Positions 18,253 to 26,600 of a stretch of 64,000 nucleotides of DNA are shown in pieces (positions within the stretch are counted from its first letter, which is position 1; the number at the start of each line of letters is the position of its first letter). The stretch spans positions 1-64,000 of the forward strand of contig JAUXRG010000064.1 of NCBI GenBank assembly GCA_030681795.1. Reading direction: 5' to 3'. A program made the position numbers and the translations under genes. Source of the DNA: Rubrivivax sp. (GTDB lineage: Bacteria > Pseudomonadota > Gammaproteobacteria > Burkholderiales > Burkholderiaceae_C). Below the pieces are notes generated by a model, which ran no database searches, had not been told where the DNA came from, and was given only the letters and a program-made list of their open reading frames with translations.

Positions 18253-19488
18253 ATGGACTTCAACTATTCCCCCCGAACGCAGGAACTGCAGGCCCGCCTG
18301 AACGCCTTCATGGCCGAACATGTCTACCCGGCCGAGACGCGCTGGGCCGAAGAGATCGAAGCCCACACCCGCGCCGGCAAGCGCTGGACGCCCGTCCCGG
18401 TGATCGAGGAGCTCAAGCCCAAGGCCAAGGCGGCCGGCCTGTGGAACCTCTTCCTGGCCGAAAGTGAATACGGTGCCGGCCTGCTGAACCAGGAGTACGC
18501 ACCGCTGGCCGAGATCATGGGCGCGGTGCCCTGGTCCAGCGAGGTCTTCAATTGCTCGGCCCCCGACACCGGCAACATGGAAGTGCTGGTGCGCTACGGC
18601 ACGGCCGAGCACAAGAAGCGCTGGCTGGAGCCGCTGCTGGCCGGCGAGATGCGCAGCGCCTTCGCGATGACCGAGCCTGCCGTGGCCTCGTCCGACGCCA
18701 CCAACATCGAGGCGCGCATCGAGCGCCAGGGCGACGAGTACCTCATCAATGGCCGCAAGTGGTGGACCAGCGGCGCCGGCGACCCGCGCTGCAAGATCTA
18801 CATCTTCATGGGCAAGACCGACCCGAGCGCGCCACGGCACGCGCAGCAGGCGATGATCCTGGTGCCCGCCGATGCACCGGGGGTGAAGGTGCTGCGCCCG
18901 CTCTCGGTGATGGGCTACGACGAAGCGCCGCACGGCCACATGGAGGTGGCCTTCGACAACGTGCGCGTGCCGGTGGCCAACCTGCTGCTCGGTGAAGGCC
19001 GCGGCTTCGAGATCGCCCAGGGCCGGCTCGGGCCGGGGCGCATCCACCACTGCATGCGCCTGATCGGCATCGCCGAGCGCTCGCTCAAGATGATGTGCGA
19101 GCGTGCGGTCAGCCGCACCGCCTTCGGCAAGACGGTCGCCCAGCAAGGCGTGACGCTGGAACGCATCGCCGAGGCGCGCTGCCTCATCGACCAGGCCCGG
19201 CTGCTCACGCTGAAGGCGGCGTGGATGATGGACGTGGCGGGCAACAAGGCGGCCAAGGCCGAGATCGCGATGATCAAGGTCGTGGCGCCGAACATGGCCT
19301 GCCAGGTCATCGACTGGGCCATGCAGGTGCACGGCGGCGCGGGCATGTGCCAGGACTTCCATCTGGCCCACTTCTGGGCACACGCGCGCACGGTGCGCTT
19401 TGCCGACGGCCCGGATGAAGTGCACCGCAACGCCATCGCCAAGATCGAACTCGGCAAGCTCCAGCCGCCGCGCAGCCGGGTGGGTTGA
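18253..19488 (+). CDS. Acyl-CoA dehydrogenase (ACAD11-like)
   Basis: FAD-dependent dehydrogenase, 411 residues. [20 protein letters not shown] is the flavin/substrate segment, followed by [26 protein letters not shown]. The C-terminal helical domain has [22 protein letters not shown] and [36 protein letters not shown], typical of the ACAD10/11 subfamily. It lies directly after the APH-type kinase gene, with which it is conserved as a pair in many proteobacteria. The natural substrate is probably a long or hydroxylated acyl-CoA, inferred from the family. Confidence 0.92.
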   Translation: MDFNYSPRTQELQARLNAFMAEHVYPAETRWAEEIEAHTRAGKRWTPVPVIEELKPKAKAAGLWNLFLAESEYGAGLLNQEYAPLAEIMGAVPWSSEVFNCSAPDTGNMEVLVRYGTAEHKKRWLEPLLAGEMRSAFAMTEPAVASSDATNIEARIERQGDEYLINGRKWWTSGAGDPRCKIYIFMGKTDPSAPRHAQQAMILVPADAPGVKVLRPLSVMGYDEAPHGHMEVAFDNVRVPVANLLLGEGRGFEIAQGRLGPGRIHHCMRLIGIAERSLKMMCERAVSRTAFGKTVAQQGVTLERIAEARCLIDQARLLTLKAAWMMDVAGNKAAKAEIAMIKVVAPNMACQVIDWAMQVHGGAGMCQDFHLAHFWAHARTVRFADGPDEVHRNAIAKIELGKLQPPRSRVG

Positions 19489-19527
19489 CACTTGCGCGGT
19501 GCGGGCCCGGTTCAGGGCCGCACCGGC

Positions 19528-20256
19528 TCAGGTCTTGCGCTCGTCGCCGGGCAGCGCGCTGGCCGACCACAGGCTGGGCTGCGTGCTGGGCGAAATGGAG
19601 TCGCTGCTCTCGTTGGCCACGCGGCGCGCTTCACGCATCGCATTCTCGAACACGCGCAGCCACATCTGCAGCGACTCGACCTCGGCTTCGGGCAGCGCGG
19701 TGCGCAACATCAGCCGGCCGCGGCCGATCATCAGCACCAGCGGCGTGGCGGCGTCGATATGCAACCCTGCCAGCGCCTGTGACAGCGGCCCTTCCAGCCA
19801 GTGCTGCAACCAGCTTTTTCGGCTCGACAGTGCGATGTAGCGCTCGCGCAGCGTAGGCATTTCGCTGCCCGCGAGCTGGGGGAACATCACCAGCCAGCGC
19901 ATCTCGGGTGGGGTCTGGTTGTCGATGCGCGTCTGCACACCTTCCACGTACTGCTCGAAAACGGCCTTCTCCATGGCCTCCTGCAATGGGCGGTTCATCA
20001 GCACCACCTGCAGGTCGGCCCCCAGGCCGAGCTCGGCGCGCAGCCGGAGCTCCTGGCCCTGGATGTAGGGCCGCTGCGTGGGACCCCACTCCATGCGCCA
20101 CGGCGTGGCGCCCAGGCGGCCGTCGATGACGAAGCCTTCGCTCTGCACACCGCGGAAGGCGTACTGCTTGGCCTCCGCCCACGGCGCGACACCCTCCCAG
20201 CCGGTATCGGCGGCCGGGCCGGAACCCGAGAACAAGCGCTTGAAGCCTTCGAGCAT
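19528..20256 (-). CDS. Conserved protein of unknown function
   Basis: 242 residues, not recognised. It starts MLEGFKRLFSG, has no signal peptide or clear membrane segment, and contains about one Trp-rich motif per third (TPWRMEWGPTQRPYI; MRWLVMFPQL; LQHWLEGPL). The C-terminal 25 residues are Ser/Pro-rich and probably disordered. Codon use resembles the neighbours and the frame is uninterrupted, so it looks like a real gene. It is divergent from the glutathione transferase (56 bp between starts). No function is assigned. Confidence 0.7.
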   Translation of the reverse strand: MLEGFKRLFSGSGPAADTGWEGVAPWAEAKQYAFRGVQSEGFVIDGRLGATPWRMEWGPTQRPYIQGQELRLRAELGLGADLQVVLMNRPLQEAMEKAVFEQYVEGVQTRIDNQTPPEMRWLVMFPQLAGSEMPTLRERYIALSSRKSWLQHWLEGPLSQALAGLHIDAATPLVLMIGRGRLMLRTALPEAEVESLQMWLRVFENAMREARRVANESSDSISPSTQPSLWSASALPGDERKT

Positions 20257-20312
20257 GGTTTAGAGTCGTCAGCGTGGGTCGGCCATCATCGGCCCGGCCG
20301 CGGGGAAGATCG

Positions 20313-21005
20313 ATGATCGAAGTGTATTCGTGGGCCACGCCGAATGGCCACAAGGTTCACATCATGCTCGAGGAGTGCGGCCTGCCTTACCGGGCACATG
20401 CCGTGGACATCGGCGCGGGTGACCAGTTCAAGCCCGAATTCCTGGCCATCAGCCCCAACAACAAGATCCCCGCCATCGTCGACCCCGATGGCCCGGACGG
20501 CCAGCCCATCTCGCTGTTCGAATCCGGCGCCATACTGATCTACCTGGCGGCCAAGACCGGGCGCTTCATGCCCGCCGACCTGCGCGGCAAGTACGACGTT
20601 CTGCAGTGGCTGATGTTCCAGATGGGTGGCGTGGGGCCCATGCTCGGGCAGACGCACCACTTCCGCATCTACGCGCCAGAGAAGATCCCCTACGCGATCG
20701 AACGCTACAGCAACGAAGCCAAGCGCCTGTACGCCGTGATGGACAAGCGGCTGGCCAAGAGCCGGTATATCGCCGGGCCCGAGTACAGCATTGCCGACAT
20801 CGCCATCTTCCCCTGGCTGCGCAGCTGGAAGAACCAGGGCATCGATTGGAACGACACCCCTCACCTCAAGGGCTGGTTCGACGAGATCGCGGCGCGGCCC
20901 GCGGTGATGCGCGGCGTGGAGGTGCTGGCCAACCAGCGCAAGCCGATCACCGACGACAAGGCACGCGAGGTGCTGTTCGGCAAGACGCAGTACGCCAAGC
21001 GCTGA
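20313..21005 (+). CDS. Glutathione S-transferase family protein, YfcG-like
   Basis: The 230 residues have an N-terminal thioredoxin-like domain (MIEVYSWATPNGHKVHIMLEE) with the YfcG signature ISPNNKIPAIVDPDG and the glutathione-binding FESGAILIYLA. An all-helical C-terminal domain (about 95-210) carries YSIADIAIFPWLRSW. E. coli YfcG is a disulfide-bond reductase using glutathione. The conserved Thr/Asn after the first strand (TPNG) matches that subfamily rather than Ser/Tyr GSTs. The start is the ATG at 20313; earlier in-frame residues are not family-like. A tRNA gene follows 46 bp after the stop. Confidence 0.9.
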   Translation: MIEVYSWATPNGHKVHIMLEECGLPYRAHAVDIGAGDQFKPEFLAISPNNKIPAIVDPDGPDGQPISLFESGAILIYLAAKTGRFMPADLRGKYDVLQWLMFQMGGVGPMLGQTHHFRIYAPEKIPYAIERYSNEAKRLYAVMDKRLAKSRYIAGPEYSIADIAIFPWLRSWKNQGIDWNDTPHLKGWFDEIAARPAVMRGVEVLANQRKPITDDKAREVLFGKTQYAKR

Positions 21006-21029
21006 GGCGGCAAGAAGCACCTCGCCGCC

Positions 21030-21035
21030 TAGAAT
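21030..21035 (+). promoter_or_regulatory. Candidate -10 of the tRNA-Arg promoter
   Basis: TAGAAT lies 17 bp before the mature 5' end of tRNA-Arg. No matching -35 is convincing. It is the only -10-like hexamer in the 46-bp gap. Confidence 0.35.
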
Positions 21036-21051
21036 TCGCCGCCCTACACGG

Positions 21052-21128
21052 CTGCCCGTAGCTCAACTGGATAGAGCACCAGCCTTCTAAGCTGGGGGTC
21101 GCAGGTTCGAGTCCTGCCGGGCAGGCCA
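21052..21128 (+). tRNA. tRNA-Arg (anticodon TCT)
   Basis: A full cloverleaf can be drawn: acceptor CTGCCCG / CGGGCAG, D-stem GCTC/GAGC, anticodon stem CCAGC/GCTGG with loop CTTCTAA (anticodon TCT, reads AGA), and T-arm GCAGG-TTCGAGT-CCTGC. The discriminator is G and CCA is encoded at 21126-21128. It stands alone between the GST gene and the end of pbpC. Confidence 0.96.
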
Positions 21129-21240
21129 CTTCGGATCAGGCCGCTGGCACAGCCGCCTGCCCGCGACGGCCAGCGTGCGGGCGCACCCCCGCCACGTCGA
21201 ATGTCATTCACGCTCGCGCTGCCGGGCCTCCGAACGAGCG

Positions 21241-23565
21241 TCAGTCGCCGCTCTGAACCGAGAACCGCAACTGCGCATAGTGTCCGCGGCCGTCCAGCGC
21301 GGTGAGCGACTGGCTGCCTTGCCGCGCGAGCTTCAGCCGCATCGGTGCGTCGGGATTTCCGCTCTGGCCGACCACCTGGCCATTGAGAAACCAGGTCAAG
21401 CCGCCTTGCGCGCCTATGGCCTGCAGCGTCAGGCTGAGTTGCTGCTGGCCCGGCGTGGGGCGCAACACGCTGCCGGGCTCAAGGCCGCCAATGCGCAGGG
21501 CGTTCGATGGCGTGCGCGCGGGGCACGCGGCAGACCAGGGCAGCCTCTCGGCCGGGCTGCGCCGCGCCGGCTCGATCCAGGGCTGTAGCAGCGTGGGCCA
21601 GCGCGCCACTTCGACGCGTTGCGCGGACCGGTCCGCGGCGCAATCGGGGCGCAGGCGAAATTGATGCCGCGCGTCGGTCCAGGCCACCTCGAGCAAGCCG
21701 CCGGGTCGCAAGCGGTCGGGTAGCGTGGGCGGCGTGGCGTCGTCCAGGGTCCAGGCCATGCGGCGCTGCAGGCATTGTGCCGGCGCGGTCAGGCTGTCAG
21801 CCAGGCCCAGTGGCCAGCAGATGGCGACTGCCTTCACGTTGGCCGGCGTGCGGCGCGGCGCAAGTTGCTGGCGCGATTGATCGGGCCCCAACGCCCAGGC
21901 CAGGTCTTTCAGCAGCGGCGCGGCGCTGTTGGCGCCGAAATACCCGGGGTTGGGCGTGCCGTCGGGCCGGCCCATCCAGACGCCTATCGTGTAGCGGTCG
22001 GTCACGCCGATGGCCCAGGCGTCGCGGAAGCCGAAGCTGGTGCCCGTCTTCCAGGCCATGCGCGCCTCCGATTCGCGGAATGGCGCGCCGGGCCGGCCGC
22101 CGTTTTCGAGGATCTCGCGCACGATGAAGGCGGCGCCGTCGCTCATCAAGCGCGCCTCGACCAAGGGATCTTCGACGCGCAGGCGCGGTAGGCCCGCCAC
22201 GCCGCCGCGCGCCAGCGCGGCGTAGGCGCCGACCAGTTCTTCCAGGTTGGTGCTGCCGCCACCGAGGATCAGGCTCAGGTTGGGGCTGGCATGGGCGGGC
22301 AGGCGCAGGCGCAGGCCGGCCTGGCGCAATTGCGCAGCAAAGCGCTCGGGCCCAATGCGCTCGAGCACATCGACGGCGGGCACGTTGAGCGAGCGCTGCA
22401 GTGCCTCGCTCAGGCTCACCGGGCCGCTGAAATCGGCCTGGAAGTTGCCCGGCGCATAGCCGCCGAAATTCTGCGGCGCGTCGATCAGCAGGCTCTCGGA
22501 ATGCACCAGGCCCTGGTCGAGCGCCATCGCATAGAGAAAGGGCTTCAGCGTCGATCCCGGCGAGCGCAGGGCGCGCACCATGTCGACATGGGCGGCGCGG
22601 CGCGCGTCGCTGAAGTCGGCCGAACCGGCATAGCCGCGCACCTGCAGGTTCTGGTTTTCGACCACCAGCGCGGCTATCGAGACCTGCTCGGGCAGCGTGC
22701 CCAGGCGGTCCAGCAGGACTTGCTCGAGGCGGGTTTGCAGGCCCGCGTCGAGCGTGCTGCGGATCGTCGATAGGTCGCCCGGCCGGCGCGCCTGGCGCAG
22801 GCGCTCCGCGGCCAGCGGCGCCAGCCAGTGGGCGCGAAGCGGCGGCGCGAAGACGCGCTCCAAACTGGCATCGGCGACGGCCGCGCGGTCCCACACGCCG
22901 AGATCCCGCATGCGGTGCAGCACCTTGTCGCGCGCCGCCTGCGCGCGCGCGGCGGCGCGGTCGGGGCGCAGCTTCGAAGGTGCTTGCGGCAGGGCGGTCA
23001 GCAAGGCCGCTTCGGCATGCGACAGCTCGCGCGCGGGCTTGCCCAGATAGGCGCGGCTGGCCATCTCGACGCCTTCGATCATGCCGCCCATCGGCGCCCG
23101 GTTCAGGTACAGCGTGAGGATCTGATCCTTGCTCAGGTGCAGCTCGAGCTGCAGGGCGCGCAGGATCTGACGCAGCTTGGCCGGCACGCTGCGCTGTGCA
23201 ACCGCGGGGTCGATGAGCCGCGCCACCTGCATCGTCAAGGTCGAGCCGCCCGAGACGATGCGGCCCTGGCGGGCCCATTGCCAGGCGGCGCGCGCGAGTG
23301 CCACCGGGTTGACGCCGGGGTGGCGGTAAAACCAGCGGTCCTCGTAGTTCAGCAAGGCCTGCAGGTAGAGCTTCGATACCGCGTCCAGGACCACCGGATG
23401 GCGCAGCACGCCGTCGCTGCCGGGCCAGCTGCGCAGTGCGGTGCCGTCCTCGGCCAACACCACCAGGGCTTGCGGCTCGTGGCCGGCCGTCGCGGGGCCG
23501 GGCCGGGCCTCGGGGGGCAGCGGAAAGCTCAGATCGAGCACCAGCACCGCGCCAGCACCGAGCAT
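21241..23565 (-). CDS. pbpC: Penicillin-binding protein 1C
   Basis: Class A bifunctional peptidoglycan synthase, 774 residues from the ATG at 23565. It has a GT51 glycosyltransferase domain (LNYEDRWFYRHPG with catalytic Glu75; GGSTLTMQVARL) and a transpeptidase domain with SPGSTLKPF (Ser-x-x-Lys near 337-340), the SLN motif (SLNVPAV) and KTG at 506-508. A C-terminal BiPBP_C-like domain is present, as in E. coli PbpC. Its operon partner upstream is the alpha-2-macroglobulin gene, as in many proteobacteria. The start is doubtful: from 23565 the membrane anchor is short and no Shine-Dalgarno is seen. A GTG at 23614, overlapping the upstream stop, is out of frame because of a 3x heptamer repeat at 23570-23590. 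The functional N-terminus may depend on that repeat. Confidence 0.9.
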   Translation of the reverse strand: MLGAGAVLVLDLSFPLPPEARPGPATAGHEPQALVVLAEDGTALRSWPGSDGVLRHPVVLDAVSKLYLQALLNYEDRWFYRHPGVNPVALARAAWQWARQGRIVSGGSTLTMQVARLIDPAVAQRSVPAKLRQILRALQLELHLSKDQILTLYLNRAPMGGMIEGVEMASRAYLGKPARELSHAEAALLTALPQAPSKLRPDRAAARAQAARDKVLHRMRDLGVWDRAAVADASLERVFAPPLRAHWLAPLAAERLRQARRPGDLSTIRSTLDAGLQTRLEQVLLDRLGTLPEQVSIAALVVENQNLQVRGYAGSADFSDARRAAHVDMVRALRSPGSTLKPFLYAMALDQGLVHSESLLIDAPQNFGGYAPGNFQADFSGPVSLSEALQRSLNVPAVDVLERIGPERFAAQLRQAGLRLRLPAHASPNLSLILGGGSTNLEELVGAYAALARGGVAGLPRLRVEDPLVEARLMSDGAAFIVREILENGGRPGAPFRESEARMAWKTGTSFGFRDAWAIGVTDRYTIGVWMGRPDGTPNPGYFGANSAAPLLKDLAWALGPDQSRQQLAPRRTPANVKAVAICWPLGLADSLTAPAQCLQRRMAWTLDDATPPTLPDRLRPGGLLEVAWTDARHQFRLRPDCAADRSAQRVEVARWPTLLQPWIEPARRSPAERLPWSAACPARTPSNALRIGGLEPGSVLRPTPGQQQLSLTLQAIGAQGGLTWFLNGQVVGQSGNPDAPMRLKLARQGSQSLTALDGRGHYAQLRFSVQSGD

Positions 23566-23569
23566 CGAG

Positions 23570-23590
23570 CCCAGCGCCCAGCGCCCAGCG
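23570..23590 (-). repeat. Heptanucleotide tandem repeat (CGCTGGG x3) at the 5' end of pbpC
   Basis: Three perfect copies of CGCTGGG on the coding strand (CCCAGCG on plus) lie between the coupled GTG at 23614 and the ATG at 23565. Seven is not a multiple of three, so each gain or loss shifts frame. With two copies the GTG would read in frame into pbpC, giving an arginine pair followed by a full hydrophobic anchor; with the three present it does not. Confidence 0.9.
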
Positions 23591-23610
23591 ACGATGCCCA
23601 GTGTCTAGCC

Positions 23611-26600
23611 TCACGGCACGGCGCGCTTGTCCACCACCGTGATATCGGGCTCGGCCTTGCCGATGCCGCGCAACTCGGGGCGGTACATATCTTCGGCGAA
23701 GGGCGCCGGCACCACATACTGGCCCGGCGTGACCGCGCGCACCAGGTAGAACAGGTCGAGCTTCTCGCCGCCCAGGCGCGCGGCAGCAACGAAGCGGTCG
23801 TCGCGGTACTCGGTATGGACGATGCGCTCGTTGCCGTTCGCGGTGGCGATATTCGTCCCCTCGACCGTGAATTCACCGCCCTTCGGGCCCTGGCTCAGGT
23901 TCAGGTTTTCAAGCTCGAAACCGGCCGGGATGCGGTCCACCACGAGACCGTCCTTGATGGCCTGTTTGGACTGCACGCGCAGGCGCACGATCAACATCTC
24001 GCCGGTGCTGAACTGGCGGCCGGCGGCGGGCTTGCCGTCGGTGGCCCACAGGCTGCGCTCGACGCTCAGGGTGTCGGCCCGTGGTGCCTGAGGTTTGATC
24101 GGATAGCCCTGCGAGGCGATCTCGATATACAGCGGCGCAGCACCTTCGTTGCGCATCTGCACGCCGGACTTGAGTTTGGCCGGCGTGATTTCGCGCTGCA
24201 AGCTGGTGCTGCCACCCCAGGCTTCGGTGGCACCGCCCTGAACCAGACTCGCCTTCCAGCCCTTTGCAGCCTCGGCGCCCGAACCCTGCGCGCTTTGCAT
24301 CGCCAGGAACAAGGCCAGGCGCTCCTGCGTCGAGTAGTAGCGGCGCTGCGCAAAGTCGTCCGCCAGGTCGAACAGCAGGCTGTCGCGCTTGTCGTGCGTC
24401 AGTTTGTGGCGCTGCATCAGCGCGTAGCCCATGGCCAGGTCGCGTATGCGCGAACCGTAGTCGCCCAGCCATTCGCCCCCATGGTAGTCAGTGCCGTCGC
24501 CGGCCCGCGGTTGCAGGCCGTAAGGCGTTTTCAACGCGGCCTCGATGGCCTGGTCGGCGCGCGCCGCGTCGCCCATCAGCTTGAGCGCGATGCCCAGTTG
24601 CAGCAGCGGCAGCGGCGAGCGCGCGTTGGCGCGGTGGGATTCGAACAGCGTGCGCAATGTGGCCAGCGGCGCCTTCTGCTCGCGCGCCAGGATGTAGCCC
24701 ACATGCGTGGCCTCGGCGAAGCGCTGATGCGCCATGCGCAGCGTCTCCAGGTCGCGGTGGTCGACGATGCGGCCGTTGGCGTCGCGCCGCACTTCCTTGG
24801 GCGGCTGGATCTGGAGCCCGGGCGCACGCTGGAACTGCTCGCCCAGCGCTTCGAGCGAGCGCTTGAGCATCGCCTCGGGCACGTTGAAGCCCGCATCGCG
24901 CGCATCCTGCAGGAAACCAGTGACGTAGGCGCTGAGCCAGGCTTCATGCGGGTTGCTGGCCGCCCACAGACCGAAACCGCCCCTGGGTTGCTGCATGCCC
25001 GACAGGCGCGCGAAGGCGCCGTCGAGCCGTTTGGCGCGTTCCTCACGGCGGATCGGAGTGAGGCCGAATTGGGTGGCCGCGGCATCGTCGATGAAGACCA
25101 GCGGGTAGGCGCTGCTGGTGGTCTGCTCCAGGCAGCCGTAGGGGTACATGAGCAAGCCCCGCACTTGCTCACGAATATCGATCGGTGGCCTGTCGGAGGC
25201 CGTCAGATTCATCGCCGCCGAGCCGGCCCAGTAGGCGTCGAGCGCGGCGGCGTCGAGTTTCAGGCTGGCCCCGGCTTCCAGCCGCGTGCGCTTGATATCG
25301 CGCACCAGCGGTGTCGCCGGCTGCACCTGCAGCCAGGCCTCGCGCGTGAGCTTGAGTGCGCCGGCGCTGACGCTCAGCTTGATCGGCGCCAGCCCGTAGG
25401 CATCGGTGGCCTCGGCCTGGAAGCGCAGCACGCGGCGCTGTTTGTCGGCCAGCTTGATGACCTCTTGCTTGCCGGTGATGCGCAACGGGCCGCTGGCTTG
25501 CAACTGCACCTTGACCGCCTGCGCGGCGCCCGACAGGTTGGTCAGGTCCAGCGCAATCGTGGCGCGGTCGCCCGGGGCGATGAAGCGTGGCATCGCGAGC
25601 TCGGCCACCAGCGGCGCGGCGACCACGGTTTCGGCCTGCGCGCTGCCGTAGCTGTCGGCCGAGCTGAGTACGGCCATCAACCGCAGCGCGCCGTTGAAGT
25701 CGGGCAGCTTGAGATTGACGACCGCCTCGCCCTTGGCGTCGAGCAGCACCGGGCCCGAGAACAAGTCCACCAGCAAGACCTTGCGCGGCATGCTCTGCGT
25801 ATCGCGCTTGGCCGAATCGCCGCCGAAGCGCTGTTTGGTCTGCGCGCCTTCCATCTTCTCGATCAGACGGCCGTAGATGTCCAGCATGTCGGCGCCATAG
25901 CGGTGCTTGCCGAAGAAGAAGTCGGCCGGGTCGGGCGTCTTGTAGCGCGTGATATTGAGGATGCCGACATCCACCGCCGACAGCGTCACCAGCGCCTGTT
26001 TGCCGGCCAACCGCGGCGCCTTCAGCGTCACCGCCAACGGCTGCTCGGGCTGCGTCTTCGCGGGCGCGACGATCTCCAGCCCGGCCTTGCGGTCCTCGCG
26101 CGACAGCGGCAGGTGCACCAGGCCCAGCGCGCGTGCCGGCGTGACGCGGTCGCCCTGGCTGCCGGGTCGGAATGCGGCCACGGTGACATATAGGTCGTGG
26201 CGCTTCCAGGCTTCATCGATCGGAATCTCGATATCGGCGCCCGCGGCCCGCACCGCCAGGCGCTTGCTCCACAGCACGCGGTCGCCTTCCACGGTGACCA
26301 GCGCTTCGCCGTCGTGCGGCGGCTTGATATTGAGCCTGGCCACCTGGCCGGGCTTGAAGGGCGCGCCCTGGAGCTTGAGCTGCACGCGGTCCGGGCGGTT
26401 GCCCATATCGTCGGCGTCTTGCGCACCCCAGCCGGCGTAAAAGGCGTAGCGCACGCCTTGCTTGGTTTCGGGGTCGAGGATCTCCAGGCGGTAGCGGCCC
26501 CAGCGCACCGGCAAGGCGATCTTGCCGCGGTCCTTCAGTGCCAGCGTGCGCGCCTCGACCAGTTCTTCCTGCACGTGAAAGCCCGAGTTCCAGCCGCGGC

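Noticed and set aside
16981-19491. An 836-codon minus-strand frame opposite the APH kinase and acyl-CoA dehydrogenase
   Set aside because: Composition is His/Arg/Gly-rich shadow; the plus strand encodes two well-recognised enzymes.
20947-21129. A short minus-strand frame across the tRNA-Arg gene
   Set aside because: The stretch is a perfect tRNA; such frames over tRNAs are artefacts.
21797-23614. A 605-codon minus-strand frame beginning at the GTG coupled to the macroglobulin stop
   Set aside because: Beyond the first 14 codons it is the wrong frame of pbpC; only its start region is meaningful, because of the heptamer repeat.
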